From CAUZIB01 sp963663925 (GTDB lineage Bacteria > Acidobacteriota > Vicinamibacteria > Vicinamibacterales > UBA8438), in assembly GCA_965237405.1 (NCBI GenBank), contig OZ250139.1, positions 310,001 through 374,000 on the forward strand: 64,000 nucleotides of DNA. The letters run 5' to 3'. A program made the position numbers and the translations under genes. Each line of letters begins with the position of its first letter. The stretch's first letter is position 1. A model generated the notes under the pieces. The model did no database searches. It worked only from the letters and a program-made list of their open reading frames with translations, and had not been told where the DNA came from. Positions 1 to 9,602 of the stretch are shown one piece after another.

Positions 1-465
1 TCCGCAGCCGTACGGCACGTGGATGGAGCAGAGGGCCCGCAATGTGACGGACCCGGTCGATGGCTGCGTGCGCCGCGCCCGCTATCTGATTCACGACCAC
101 GACCCGCTCTCCACGCGGGGGTTTGGCGAGATCCTGGAGGGCGGGGGTGTCCAGCCGATCCGTCTCCCGCCGAAGAGTCCCAATCTCAACGCGTATGCCG
201 AGCGGTTCGTCCGCTCTATTCAAGAGGAGTGTCTCAGTCGCGTCGTCCCCCTCGGCGAAGGGCCCCTGCGTCTCCTCGTGGGCGAGGACGTCGACCACGA
301 CCAGCGCGAGCGAAACCACCAGGGACTCGACAACCAGCTCCTGCAACGACCGCCACCGCCGGTGAGCCTGGCCGCCGACGTGCAGCGGCGGGAGCGTCTG
401 GGCGGATGGCTCAATTTCTACCACCGGGAGGCCGCATGAGCGGTCGGCCGATTAAACGCACCTTA
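1..465 (+). mobile_element. TAAGG-type IS, right part
   Basis: Right end of a ~1162-bp insertion sequence that occurs at least six times in this window. Its termini are TAAGGTGCGTTTAAT and the inverse. Every junction seen has a CG dinucleotide directly outside, which could be a 2-bp target duplication or a target preference. The transposase has an rve-type DDE core similar to IS3/IS481-group enzymes; I cannot assign the exact family. Confidence 0.8.
2..439 (+). CDS. IS transposase, C-terminal part (DDE integrase core), cut by window edge
   Basis: C-terminal ~145 residues of a DDE integrase-core transposase whose full form is 356 aa (complete copies at 20490-21560, 27536-28606, 62331-63401). 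The fragment has the second catalytic Asp region (IHDHDPLST) and the Glu helix (NAYAERFVRSIQEECL), and it ends in NFYHREAA. It differs from the complete copies at IHDHD versus IHDRD. The element ends at 465 with the inverted terminal sequence ...CGCACCTTA. The 5' part lies outside the window. Confidence 0.85.
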   Translation, partial: PQPYGTWMEQRARNVTDPVDGCVRRARYLIHDHDPLSTRGFGEILEGGGVQPIRLPPKSPNLNAYAERFVRSIQEECLSRVVPLGEGPLRLLVGEDVDHDQRERNHQGLDNQLLQRPPPPVSLAADVQRRERLGGWLNFYHREAA

Positions 466-683
466 CGGCGTCGATTGGGTTCTTGGACAGTACGGAGATC
501 CACTTACATGGATTAATGGATCCATATATCCAAAATTTTAGATTACGTTGGTTCAGTGCTTGACGAAGAACCCAATAAAAGCTGGGTTTATCCTGACGCT
601 TCTTTTTGGCGCAGACTTTGCTTACTACCCTATGGGCAGAGCTTCATGAGGCTCGTGCCCATAATCCCTGAGGAGGGGAACGG
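466..683 (+). promoter_or_regulatory. Upstream region of the TonB-dependent receptor gene
   Basis: AT-richer 218-bp stretch between the IS end and the receptor start. No ORF looks real here. A strong purine-rich ribosome site, GAGGAGGGG, lies about 6 bases before ATG 684. The IS ends about 220 bp from the gene, so the native promoter may be incomplete. I could not pick a convincing -35/-10 pair. Confidence 0.45.
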
Positions 684-3600
684 ATGAAAAAACTGGTTTT
701 AATAACACTCGCTGTCGCACTTATTCCGACAGCGGCCTTCGCCCAGCAGAGTGGTATGCGTGGCGAAGTGACGGACAACACGGGCGGCGTCCTACCCGGC
801 GTCACCGTGGAAGCCTGTAGCCCCAGGTTGATTGAAGGCTGTCGCGTCGCGATCACCGATGGCGCCGGCATTTACTTCATCACCAGCCTGACACCTGGTA
901 TCTACAGCGTCACGATGACACTCCCGGGCTTTTCAACCTTTGTCCAGGAGGAGATCGAGCTATTGGCGATCTTCACCGGCGAGATCAACGGCGAGCTCGC
1001 GGTTGGCGGCGTGGAAGAGACGATCACAGTTACAGGTGAATCACCGATCGTCGACACGGTGGCGGCCCAGAGGACTGAGACGTTCACACGTGAGCTTTTT
1101 GACGCGCTGCCCTCGACCCGCGATACTGCAACTCTCGGGTATCTGGCACAGGGCGTGCGCGTCAGCCGACCAGTCGTGGGAGGGTTGACCGGCGCGAAGA
1201 TTCACTCGCGTGGCTTGACCGTGCACCACACGACGGCGCAGATCGACGGGATGCAGACCGACAACGCGGACTGTGACTTCTGCGGCGGGGGCAAGAACCT
1301 TAACCCCGGCTATGCGGCTGAGTTCGCGATGACGACCTCGAGTGCCACTGCGGAAACGCAGACGGGCGGGTTCCGGATCAATTTAATCCCGCGCGAGGGT
1401 GGTAACAGCCAGAGCGGAAACGCGTATATCGGTTTTACGGGCTCGCCGTTCTCGAACTCGAATATCGATGACTTCCTGCGTTCCGAGGGCATGACAACCG
1501 GCGACCAGATTGTGTACAACGAGGAAATCAATCCGTCGTGGGGTGGCCCGATCATCCGCGACCGGTTGTGGTTTTTCTCCTCAGTCCGCTTCCGCAAGCG
1601 CTACACCGCGATAGCCGGAACCGTATGGCCCGACAGTGCGCTCATGCGGGAGGCACTACCCGATCTCATCGGGGAACAAGGCATCTCCGAGGGCTGGGGG
1701 CGTAGCCTCGGGCTTCGCTTGACCGGACAGGTGAGCGAGCGGCAGAAGGTCAGCGCCTTCTTCCAGCGGTCCTTCTCATTGACCGGTCGCGGCCTGAAGG
1801 GTTGGGGCTGGGAGAATGTGACACTTGAGCCGGTGGAGGGTTCGCGGCATCGCAATCCTGACAGCCAGCGCAATTACCTGTTCCAGGCGAAGTACACGTA
1901 CACACCCAGCGCGCGAACCCTCGTTGAGGTTGGCTATATGACCAACAACGGTGGGGGCACGCTTTCGAACCAGCCGAATGTGCCGATCACGCGGCGCTTG
2001 GGCGCCGGTCGAGACCTGAACCCAGCTGAACCCGGCGACCTGACGCAGTGCGTCGTGACGCCGTGCTTCCATGGGACAGGCTACGACATGACGCGGGCGT
2101 ATTTCACCGATGGCATTCGTCGTCAGGACGACGTCCTGCGGCAGCGGTGGGGTGGCGACGGCTGGCAATGGAACATGGCGTTCCCGAAGTTTACGAAGAT
2201 CCCACAGGGGTCGTTCTCGTATGTGACGGGTTCGCATAACTTTAAGGCCGGCTTCCAACAGATGAACGGTCGTGTCGGTGGGCAGCTCAGCGCCATTGGG
2301 GGCTTCTTTGACATGGCCTACCGGCAGGGCGTGCCCAACAACGTGCATATTGCCAACGAGACGCTCTCCTCCACGTGGGGGCAAGAAATGAGCTTCTACG
2401 CGCAGGACACCTGGACCATGGATCGGTTGACGATCAACCTGGGCCTCAGGAATGACAATTTCAGGACGGGGAATGACATGTGGCGCGCCGAGGGTGGGAT
2501 TCCGGCGAGTCGCTTCAAGCACGCGAGGCTGTTCGATTCGGATGTCATCGACGAGATTACGCCGAATGACTTTAGTCCGCGGTTCAGCATCGTGTATGAC
2601 CTGTTTGGCGATGCGAAGACGGCGGTGAAGTTCTCAGCCAACCGCTACACCAAGCGGTACGTCGCGGGTCTCGGCGCCCGGTATCATCCGGTCGGCTGGG
2701 GCTGGGATTGGCGTCCGTGGGCGGATTGTTCGCTGCTGCCATCGTCCAAAATACCGGGCGGCAGGCAGGTGTACAGTGGCGGGAACGGCGGGGCAGACTG
2801 CCCGACCCAAGGGGACCTCATGGCCGAAGGGTTCAGTGCGACCGAAGCTGATTTCTATCTGAGCACGAACTTTGACGGCATCGCCCAGGACAACGAGATC
2901 GGGCGACGCGGGAATCTGCGTGTCTTCTCGGAGGTGCCGCAAGGTACAGCGAACCGGTCGGGTAATCGGATCGATGGCGATCTCAAGCGGGAGAGCAACA
3001 TCGAATACACGGCGTCTATCCAGCATGAGATTCTCCCGCGTGTCTCGGTGACGTTCGCCTACTACTACCGGACCTTCTTCAATCAGCCCTCCAGCATTAA
3101 CGCGGCCCTCCCGGAATGCAACCCGTATGAGGCAGTCCCGGGTACACTTTGTGGGGCCTACAATGTCGTACCGGTCACGTTCAACGACCGGTTTGGTGTG
3201 CTGCCGGAGTACGATGGCACGACTTTCAACGTGTTCAACCGTGCTCCGGAGTTTGAAGGTCTTATCAACGACATCGTCGACAGCTCAACGGATCGGAACG
3301 GCGCTCGCTACCAGGCGTACGAGCTCTCGTTCCAGGCGCGGTTGCCGAACGGAGGCACGGCGTTTGGAGGTTGGACGGGGCACCAGCACGCGCAGGATAC
3401 CTGTGGTCTGGAGAACCCGAATGGCGGAAACGTGACGCCGATGATCAACGGCGAGTGGCGCTTCCAGCAGGGCGGACGTTACTGCAGCCAGACCAATCCA
3501 GAGCTGAGTCCGGTGCCGTGGGCCGGGATGCCGTTCCGGCATGACTTCAAGTTCTTCGCGGTCTATCCGCTGCCATTCGATTTCCAGATGGCCGGTGGGT

Positions 3601-3929
3601 TGCAGATGTACTCGGGGGACGAGAAGCAGGTCATGTATCAGGTGCAGCCGGGTGACTTCCCCGACTACGTCACGCAGACCTTCGCTCCGACGGTGGTCGT
3701 TCATGCGCCTGGCGAGCTGTATCAGGGATACTGGCAGCAGGTCGACTTCAACATCCGGAAGCACTTCCGGTTCAGAGGGGTCGAGTACACGGCGCAGATC
3801 GATGTCTTCAATGCGTTGAACGACAACTCGATCATTAACTCGATTCAGCAATACAGCTCGGTCCTCTTCCGTCCGCTCAGTATCATGGCCGGTCGGGTGA
3901 CCAAGCTTGCGGTTCAGGTGAACTGGTAG
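684..3929 (+). CDS. TonB-dependent receptor, carboxypeptidase-regulatory-like N-terminus
   Basis: 1081-aa outer-membrane receptor. The signal peptide is MKKLVLITLAVALIPTAAFA, cleaved before QQSG. Residues ~25-110 form a carboxypeptidase-regulatory-like (CarboxypepD_reg/SusC-type) domain starting RGEVTDNTGGVLPGVTVE. A plug region follows (~110-260), then a long beta barrel with many alternating aromatic strands, closing on a C-terminal aromatic strand (TKLAVQVNW). This architecture, with about 1000-1150 residues, is expanded in Acidobacteriota, where the substrates are mostly unknown. No SusD-like partner is adjacent. The gene is monocistronic: strong ribosome site upstream and a rho-independent terminator directly after. 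Likely substrate uptake powered by TonB. Confidence 0.9.
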   Translation: MKKLVLITLAVALIPTAAFAQQSGMRGEVTDNTGGVLPGVTVEACSPRLIEGCRVAITDGAGIYFITSLTPGIYSVTMTLPGFSTFVQEEIELLAIFTGEINGELAVGGVEETITVTGESPIVDTVAAQRTETFTRELFDALPSTRDTATLGYLAQGVRVSRPVVGGLTGAKIHSRGLTVHHTTAQIDGMQTDNADCDFCGGGKNLNPGYAAEFAMTTSSATAETQTGGFRINLIPREGGNSQSGNAYIGFTGSPFSNSNIDDFLRSEGMTTGDQIVYNEEINPSWGGPIIRDRLWFFSSVRFRKRYTAIAGTVWPDSALMREALPDLIGEQGISEGWGRSLGLRLTGQVSERQKVSAFFQRSFSLTGRGLKGWGWENVTLEPVEGSRHRNPDSQRNYLFQAKYTYTPSARTLVEVGYMTNNGGGTLSNQPNVPITRRLGAGRDLNPAEPGDLTQCVVTPCFHGTGYDMTRAYFTDGIRRQDDVLRQRWGGDGWQWNMAFPKFTKIPQGSFSYVTGSHNFKAGFQQMNGRVGGQLSAIGGFFDMAYRQGVPNNVHIANETLSSTWGQEMSFYAQDTWTMDRLTINLGLRNDNFRTGNDMWRAEGGIPASRFKHARLFDSDVIDEITPNDFSPRFSIVYDLFGDAKTAVKFSANRYTKRYVAGLGARYHPVGWGWDWRPWADCSLLPSSKIPGGRQVYSGGNGGADCPTQGDLMAEGFSATEADFYLSTNFDGIAQDNEIGRRGNLRVFSEVPQGTANRSGNRIDGDLKRESNIEYTASIQHEILPRVSVTFAYYYRTFFNQPSSINAALPECNPYEAVPGTLCGAYNVVPVTFNDRFGVLPEYDGTTFNVFNRAPEFEGLINDIVDSSTDRNGARYQAYELSFQARLPNGGTAFGGWTGHQHAQDTCGLENPNGGNVTPMINGEWRFQQGGRYCSQTNPELSPVPWAGMPFRHDFKFFAVYPLPFDFQMAGGLQMYSGDEKQVMYQVQPGDFPDYVTQTFAPTVVVHAPGELYQGYWQQVDFNIRKHFRFRGVEYTAQIDVFNALNDNSIINSIQQYSSVLFRPLSIMAGRVTKLAVQVNW

Positions 3930-3964
3930 ACGACGGACCGTCGTTTATCAGCGACCCGATTTCG

Positions 3965-4001
3965 GGCCGGTGGGGGAACCCCCCCACCGGCCTTTTTTTT
4001 T
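3965..4001 (+). terminator. Rho-independent terminator of the receptor gene
   Basis: Perfect 12-bp GC-rich stem (GGCCGGTGGGGG paired with its complement) with a short AAC loop, followed by nine T. It begins 35 bases after the receptor stop codon. Confidence 0.92.
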
Positions 4002-4081
4002 GTACGCGCCCGTGGATGCATTGGACGACACAGATGGATCGGGTGGAAAGGAAATTGTGGCGGTGCGTCATCGTGGCGGTA

Positions 4082-4181
4082 TTGTCAAGTTAACTCTCCG
4101 CCCAGCACAATGCCGGGATGAACACTCGCCGGCCCCGCTACCATCGGCATCGCTTTTCGCCCGAAATCATCAGCCATGCCG
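4082..4181 (+). pseudogene. IS6-family element, left end and transposase N-terminus
   Basis: Begins with GTCAAGTTAACTCTCC, resembling the terminus seen at 56210-56225. An ATG at 4118 starts MNTRRPRYHRHRFSPEII..., which matches the N-terminus of IS6-family transposases. The reading frame is cut after the codons for ISHA by the TAAGG-type IS at 4182. An equivalent fragment, cut at the same codon, lies on the minus strand at 63428-63527. Confidence 0.6.
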
Positions 4182-4362
4182 TAAGGTGCGTTTAATGGGC
4201 CGAGGTCCGGTCAGTGCTGGTCGAGTCTTCCAAGTAATCTCAGGCCATGCCGCCTGCGCTCCAGTTCCTCGTTCTCACGTGCGCTGGCTGGATGAACCGC
4301 CACCAAGACGATCTGATCGCGTATCTCCGGGAGGAGAATCGGGTCCTCCGGGAGCACCTGGG
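4182..4362 (+). mobile_element. TAAGG-type IS, left-end fragment
   Basis: First 181 bp of the TAAGG-type IS, including its left terminus and the transposase start (MPPALQFLVLTCAG). It is cut off by the CTGTGGG-type IS starting at 4363. In this copy the N-terminal residue after AGW differs (MNRH versus VNRH). Confidence 0.8.
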
Positions 4363-5719
4363 CTGTGGGTGGCGAATTCGTAGGAATCCGACATCGTTCG
4401 ATCTTCGGGTCCCGTGAGCCGGGAGTCCCCCGCGAAGTTGTCGCGATGGCATGAGTAAGGCGTGCAGCTGACGCACTGCCCTGCTGTGTCGCGATAGACG
4501 TCGAACGCGGGCGCGTCGACCCGCTCGCCACCGTCTTCGCTGGTCAGATGTCACGCCGCGATCGGTGTCTGATAGATCTGATAGAGACCACGGCAATGCG
4601 CGTCCCATCGGTAGCGGTCGAGCCGTGCGACATCCTTTCGTATCGGGACGGGCGTCCGCCCGTCCAACGACGCATGGGCCCGATGCGCATTGTAGAAGTC
4701 CTGGAAGGCCACCAGTTTGTCTTCCAGGTCCGACGCAGACCAGAACAGCAGTTGATCCACGCATTCTCGTCGCAGCGTGCCGATCAACCGTTCGACAAAC
4801 GGATGCGACAGCGGCACATACGGCACACTCTTCACCTCGGTCACCTGCAGCACCCGCAGGTTGGCGCACCATTGGTGAAACCGATACAGCGGGTCGTGGT
4901 CGGAGCTGAGGCGCTTCGGACGCGAGAGCCCTCGAATCGCATGGTTGAACATGCGGCACAGGGCGCGGCCATCCACGGTTCCAGCATGGATGCCAAAGCC
5001 GACGATCCGCCGCGTGTATTGGTCCATCACCACCAGCACCCAATGGCTTCGCAGGGTCGCCGACTCGCACCGGAACAGGTCGATGCTCCACAGGCTATCT
5101 TTCGCATGCCCCAGGAATGTCAGCCAGGACGGACCACCCGAGCGGGGTGCCGGGCGATAGTGCGTGGCGAGCACTCGGCGCACCACGTCCTTGTCGATGT
5201 CGACCGCAAAGGCGAGCGCGATCTGTTGTGCGATCCGCGGACAGCCCCACCTGGGGTTGCGCCGCTTCATGTCGACGATGGCGTCGACCAGTGCTTTGGA
5301 CGGTCCTTGGGGGCCGGTGCGACGGCGCGTGGGTGAAAACAGCCAGCGGTACTTGCGAGTGCGCAGAGCCCGATGGAACTCCAGGATCGTCGACGGTCTC
5401 AGCACGATCGCTGAGCGAATCACCCGGGCCGGGCGCATGAACAGTGCACACACGCCGGCGAGGATCCGATCCGACGCGCAGAGATTCGGCGGCCGGTGCC
5501 GCGAGCGATTCAGAATGAGCAGTTGCTGCTTGACCAAGACCGATTCAGCCACGACAGACCGCAGGCCGCCGGGGCCCATCAGCCGGGCCAGGGTGGCGAT
5601 CAGGTGCACCAGCAGGATGATCGGGTCGCGCATCGGAACATCCTAGCGACCACTCCCAGAATCACCAAACTTGATAATCTCAACGGATTGCGGGCTGAGT
5701 AGTAATTCGCCACCCACAG
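4363..5719 (-). mobile_element. CTGTGGG-type IS, complete (1357 bp)
   Basis: Bounded by inverted CTGTGGGTGGCGAATT ends. One transposase gene lies on the minus strand. It is 9 bp longer than the copy at 41490-42837 because of a tandem 9-bp duplication near the transposase 3' end. Flanks are different broken IS elements and no target duplication is visible. Confidence 0.85.
4551..5633 (-). CDS. DDE integrase-core transposase (CTGTGGG-type IS)
   Basis: 360 aa. N-terminal ~100 residues are hydrophobic/helix-turn-helix-like (MRDPIILLVHLIATLARLMG). The middle contains the HTH_21-like segment (RRNPRWGCPRIAQQIA), then the rve catalytic core with Asp in WSIDLFRCES, Asp in LSSDHDPLY and Glu in HPFVERLIGTLRREC. 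Compared with the copy at 41678-42751 it has three extra residues near the end (LYQIYQTPIAA versus LYQTPIAA). Length and motifs fit an IS3/IS481-group enzyme. Probably functional. Confidence 0.85.
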   Translation of the reverse strand: MRDPIILLVHLIATLARLMGPGGLRSVVAESVLVKQQLLILNRSRHRPPNLCASDRILAGVCALFMRPARVIRSAIVLRPSTILEFHRALRTRKYRWLFSPTRRRTGPQGPSKALVDAIVDMKRRNPRWGCPRIAQQIALAFAVDIDKDVVRRVLATHYRPAPRSGGPSWLTFLGHAKDSLWSIDLFRCESATLRSHWVLVVMDQYTRRIVGFGIHAGTVDGRALCRMFNHAIRGLSRPKRLSSDHDPLYRFHQWCANLRVLQVTEVKSVPYVPLSHPFVERLIGTLRRECVDQLLFWSASDLEDKLVAFQDFYNAHRAHASLDGRTPVPIRKDVARLDRYRWDAHCRGLYQIYQTPIAA

Positions 5720-5720
5720 G

Positions 5721-6476
5721 CCGAGCGAGTCGCTCATCCGCGCCATCGTCGAGTTCAAATCGCGCAATCCTCGATTCGGGTGCCCGCGGATTGCGCGCAT
5801 CATCTCGCAGACGTTCGGGGTCGACATCGACAAGAACGTCGTGCACCGCGTGCTGGCGAAACGCTATCGTCCAGCTCCGGGCGGAACCGGGCCCTCGTGG
5901 TTGTCGTTCGTCGGACACACGACAGACAGTCTGTGGAGCGTGGACCTCTGGCGCTGTGAGTCCATCGTGCTCCAGAGCTACTGGGTGCTCGTGGTCATGG
6001 ACCAGTTCACGCGGCGCCTCGTGGGATTCGGTGTGCATCGCGGACCGGTCGATGCACCCAGCCTCTGCCGCATGTGCAACGCCGCCATTCATGGGCGGGG
6101 CGCGCCGCGACATCTCAGTACGGATCATGATCCGTTGTTCGAGGCGTATCGGTGGACCGCGAACCTTCGGCTTCTGGAGATCGACGAAATCAAGACGGTG
6201 CCCCATGTGCCCCTGTCACACCCCTTTGTGGAACGGCTGATCGGGACGATGCGGCGAGAATGCCTGGATCATGTGTTGTTCTGGAATGCCGGTGATCTGG
6301 AGCGGAAGCTCGCCGACTTCCAGGCCTACTACAACGCGGCACGGAGCCATGCGTCGTTGGAAGGCTACACGCCGTTAGGCTTCGCGGGCGAACGCACGGC
6401 GGCCCGTGCCGAATTCAACCATGTGCGTTGGATCTCCCACTGCCGGGGCATGGTCCAGCTTCCAGCGGCGGCCTGA
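5721..6476 (+). pseudogene. Second, related IS transposase, N-terminally truncated
   Basis: Open frame from 5721, directly at the end of the neighbouring IS. It reads ...FKSRNPRFGCPRIARII, then the catalytic core (WSVDLWRCES, LSTDHDPLFEAY, HPFVERLIGTMRREC), and stops at 6476. It is homologous to the CTGTGGG-type transposase but clearly divergent and on the opposite strand. About 100 N-terminal residues are missing, presumably lost when the adjacent IS inserted. Confidence 0.75.
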
Positions 6477-6522
6477 TGACGAATTCGAGACCGACAGGCG
6501 TCAGTGCCCGCGCCGACAGTGC

Positions 6523-7864
6523 TCAAAACGGGATATCCTCTTCAGATAGGGATAGGAATTCATCCGAGCACGATTCGTCGATCGTTGTCGTGTCGGCTAT
6601 CCGCTTGTCTCTCGTTAGGCGTAATCCCCGGAACGCGCCGTCGTCGCTGTAGTCTTCCGCAAGTGGAATGACCCACCCGGCAGCGCCGTTGTTCACCTTC
6701 AACGCTACGAGCTCGCGATCTATGTTCGGATCGCTCTCCGGCCCAAGACGCATGTAGAGCACACCGCGCGCCGCGTCGAACCACTGCGCAGACCCGCCCA
6801 CCGCACCGGCACCTGGCAGCCTGCCCTCGTGGACGGCACCGCGTGCCGACTTAGTATCGTGGGCCACAATCAGAATTCCGACACCCAACTCCGCTGACAG
6901 TTTCGCCAGAGATCGCATGGCGTAGCGGGCGGTACCACCATCGTTCAGGTTTAGGCTACCGGCTGCGGCCGATATCGGGTCCAAGACCACCAGGGACGGG
7001 CGCAATGCATTCAGCCGTTCAACTAGAGACCTGAACGCTGCGGTAACGCATGCACCGCCCGTGGTCTTGTCTGCCGGCCTCCAAAGCGGCTCCGGCTCTA
7101 TCACGATATGCAGTCGTTCTAGTACAGCGTCGGTCGTCTCCATTGCCCGCAGCCTCGCCGTAATCCGCGCCGGCCGGTCTTCGTAGGACACCAGCAACCA
7201 CCCGCCCGGGCCGCACTGCCAATCCACACGCCGTCTCCCACGGCACGTCCGCTCTAGTGGCGGATTCCGCTTCAGCTCTAGCTTCCGCTGCGTACTTGGC
7301 TACGGCTGCGACTTCAGCTTCGACCATGGCCGTTGCTTCGCATTCGGCTATGGCCGCGATTTCCTCCGCTAACTCGGGCAGGCGCTTCAAGGAAGCTGCC
7401 GCTACAACGTCAACTTCGACTTTGGCTGCGTCGGCAGCAGCGGCCTCGACCTCGGTTGCATACTGGTAGTCCTCTTCAGCCCAAGCTTCGGCTAGTTCCT
7501 CAGCCCTTTCGTCGGCGGTGTCTTCTGCAATGGCAGTGGCTTCCGCTGCAGCTTCCGCTTCGGTGTTGGCCTCGACGATAGGATCCTCGGCGCGGACGGC
7601 GCCTTCGGCCGCAGCGCACGCCAACATGAGCGCCAGCCAACTCTTGCCCGTTCCGCCCGGTCCCGTCAGGATTGTAGGTTCTCCCACCGAGCACACGATA
7701 GCGACCGCATCGCTGTCCGTGTCCCGGCGCAATACCGATTCCGGTTCGGATAGGCGCATCGCATCGGACGCGCTGATGATCCCTTGACTTTCGCTACGCT
7801 CGTCTTGCATCGCTTCGAGCCGCTTGGCTACTGTCGGAAGTCGCTCGATTTCGTCCATCGCCAC
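6523..7864 (-). pseudogene. RepA-like AAA ATPase (replicative helicase/regulatory type), frameshifted
   Basis: Two overlapping frames make one RecA-fold ATPase of the AAA_25/RepA type. The first (from 7864 GTG or 7858 ATG) has Walker A GPGGTGKSW at residues 68-76. The second carries LLVSYEDRPARI, the Walker B-like SLVVLDPISAAAG and the sensor strand ILIVAHDTKSARG, ending at 6523. The frames join if one base is removed from a C/G run near 7198-7203, giving ...VRPGRVLLVSYEDRPARI, the expected family sequence. About 115 Ala/Glu-rich residues (7252-7594) are inserted between Walker A and the next strand. Such proteins usually belong to plasmids, phages or integrated elements. It could be expressed only by frameshifting; assembly error is also possible. 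Confidence 0.7.
7252..7594 (-). repeat. Ala/Glu-rich low-complexity in-frame insertion in the RepA-like gene
   Basis: About 345 bases of degenerate short repeats (GCTTC[CG]GCT-like units on the plus strand), encoding a predicted helical stretch rich in Ala and Glu (e.g. EAEAAAEATAIAEDTADERA). It sits between AAAEG and the family motif PWETACGLAVRPG, where RepA-like proteins normally have only a few residues. The insertion keeps the reading frame. Confidence 0.6.
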
Positions 7865-8415
7865 CTATAGCCAGCCCTTATCGTTATGGAGACCGAGTCT
7901 TCCAATTCCGAACGGCGCTAAGGTCTTCGTTGAACCCCTGGCCGACTGGACCCTCTGAGTCGAGCGTCGCGGGATATCCTTGGCGCGCGTGCTCAATCAG
8001 CGCGTCCGGTGACTGGTCACGAATGGCGGACACTCGCAAGGCGGCTCACAACAGGCACTGCAACGCCCAGGACTTGCCTTATACTGGAATGTCAATCAGC
8101 GTGCAATATTGACCCTCCTTGGAGGGTGATTTCTCTCACAGATACCGGGCGGTCAGTTTTCGACGCCCGCTTCACCACGGACGTCCGGACGGCCACGGCC
8201 CCCTCACCCACCACCGGGTACTGATCTGTGATCGTAATACGAAGTGGAGCCCGGCCGTGCGCGGCCACCTCGGGAACGCGGGCCGGCGCGTCGTGCAGAC
8301 GCCCTCCCGGGCCCGAGGGCAGATGCGCACGCCGAACGATTCGTCCGGTCGAGCAAGGAGGCGGGTTTCGAACGGCTGGTGCCGAGTGGCGCGTAGCACT
8401 GCCGACGGGCGATCG
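7865..8415. other. Non-coding stretch, no gene recognised
   Basis: About 550 bases between the RepA-like gene and a group II intron relic. Short ORFs exist on both strands but none has a ribosome site or a familiar product. Probably decayed sequence of the same mobile region. Confidence 0.4.
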
Positions 8416-8780
8416 GGTCGGAGGGAGGGTTACCCCTCCCGTCCGCCCACATCACCGTGCGTACGGTTCCGTACACGGCGGTTCAAGTGCTCCGCTGCAG
8501 ATCCCGGAGTTGAGTCAGAAGGTTCAGGAGTCCCCACACCGCAAGCAAGCGATTGTTCACGGCCGCATGCATGTGCGAGGCCCCCGCGTTCCACCAGGCG
8601 CCTCGCCCGGTGGCGGTGGCCTTGCGCGCACGCGCAGCCTCGAGTCCCAGTGCGACCATTTGGATTGCACACGTTTCAAGGCTGTTCGCAGGTTCTCTCT
8701 CCGCAGCACCTCCTCCAGCAACGTCTGGGTCTGTGGTCCGATCGGGTCCGTGCTCGCCGGTGCCGTTTGACGCACGAGTC
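8416..8780 (-). pseudogene. Group II intron relic: reverse transcriptase with internal deletion plus 3' RNA domains
   Basis: On the minus strand the N-terminal RT segment LLEEVLRRENLRTALKRVQ is followed, after a large deletion and frame change, by the C-terminal segment WWNAGASHMHAAVNNRL..., ending LRDLQRST and a stop at ~8485. Directly after come sequences like domain V (8452-8484, a GTGTACGG / CGTACGCAC hairpin) and domain VI (8416-8449). This is the usual order of a group II intron 3' half with nearly the whole ORF deleted. Not functional. Confidence 0.65.
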
Positions 8781-9199
8781 CCGGCTCATGGCGACTTCCG
8801 GCGGCCTCATGCACCAGCGCGTGTGCCGGGAAAGCCCGGTCAAGGGGAACAAGATGCCGTGATGTGATCTTTGAAACCTTGTTCGAAACCCTGTGGGTAT
8901 CCAATCCCATCCGGCCCAGGTCGGCCGCCAGCCGGAACCGAGTGATGCGTGGGCCTGGGGTGACCCCGGGCGCGAAGCGTTCACAGGGAGCCCGTAGGCC
9001 GCGTGATTGAGCCCCGAAATGCATTGTTTGTGAGGGCCGACGTCGTGCGTTGGACGGAAGGTCATCTCGCCGCATCTCAGAGGCCGTGGAGGCGGCGACC
9101 TCGCCGGGGTCGGAGCGCGTGGCATGCGTGCGGGTGGGTTTCCCGGGAACCCGGGAGGCCTCGTCGTCTCCATCGTAAAGACCGCCGGGGGGCGGGCAC
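8781..9199. other. Stretch upstream of the minus-strand intron relic, nothing firm
   Basis: Open minus-strand frames run through here but the translation is Arg/Pro-rich and unlike any family I know. It may be 5' intron RNA of the minus-strand relic or unrelated decayed DNA. Confidence 0.3.
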
Positions 9200-9480
9200 C
9201 GGCTCACCAAGCCCGAGGCCGTGGACGCAGCACCTGGCGTCCGACGGAGCGAAGCCGCAGGTGCTCGGATGGTACCGCCGGGCGAAGGCAACGAAGCGCG
9301 GGGGGATGGACGGCGAGGAGTCGGCGTGTCTCAGAGTACCGCCGAAGCGGGGGAATTGAGCCCACGAGACCCCGTGGAGGGAAGGGGGCACCGGCAGGTG
9401 GCACCGGTGGAGGGAAAGACGGCCAACACACCGCGGTTGGGTCCCGTCTCCACGTCACGACAACGGATAGCCGAACTGGC
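9200..9480 (+). mobile_element. Group II intron 5' fragment (domain I-III-like)
   Basis: Contains CTCAGAGTACCGCCGAAG, GAGACCCCGTGGAGGGAAGG and similar pieces that I recognise from the region just before the ORF in RmInt1-like introns. The expected RT ORF does not follow, so it is a 5' fragment. A 62-base piece of it (9412-9473) recurs inverted at 20401-20462. Confidence 0.45.
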
Positions 9481-9568
9481 CAGATAAGCCTTGGGGATGG
9501 CGGTGGCCATCGCCTGGCTTCCTGGACCAGCGGGTACGCGACGGCGCGTAGCGAAGCCATCTGTCGAG

Positions 9569-9602
9569 GAGCCGGATGCGGCAGAACCCGCACGTCCGGA
9601 TC
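9569..9602 (+). ncRNA. Group II intron domain V-like hairpin
   Basis: 34 nt beginning GAGCCGGATGCGG and ending CCGCACGTCCGGATC, with the tetraloop-containing hairpin and length typical of domain V. It is followed by TGTGGGCG, like the sequence after domain V at 17943. It marks the 3' end of an intron copy immediately upstream of the next intron. Confidence 0.6.

Noticed and set aside
1776..2522. 248-aa minus-strand ORF inside the TonB-dependent receptor gene
   Set aside because: Antisense shadow of a confidently identified receptor.
8119..8862. 247-aa plus-strand ORF over the minus-strand intron relic
   Set aside because: Runs antisense through recognisable intron 3' RNA and RT C-terminal codons; translation shows no family features.
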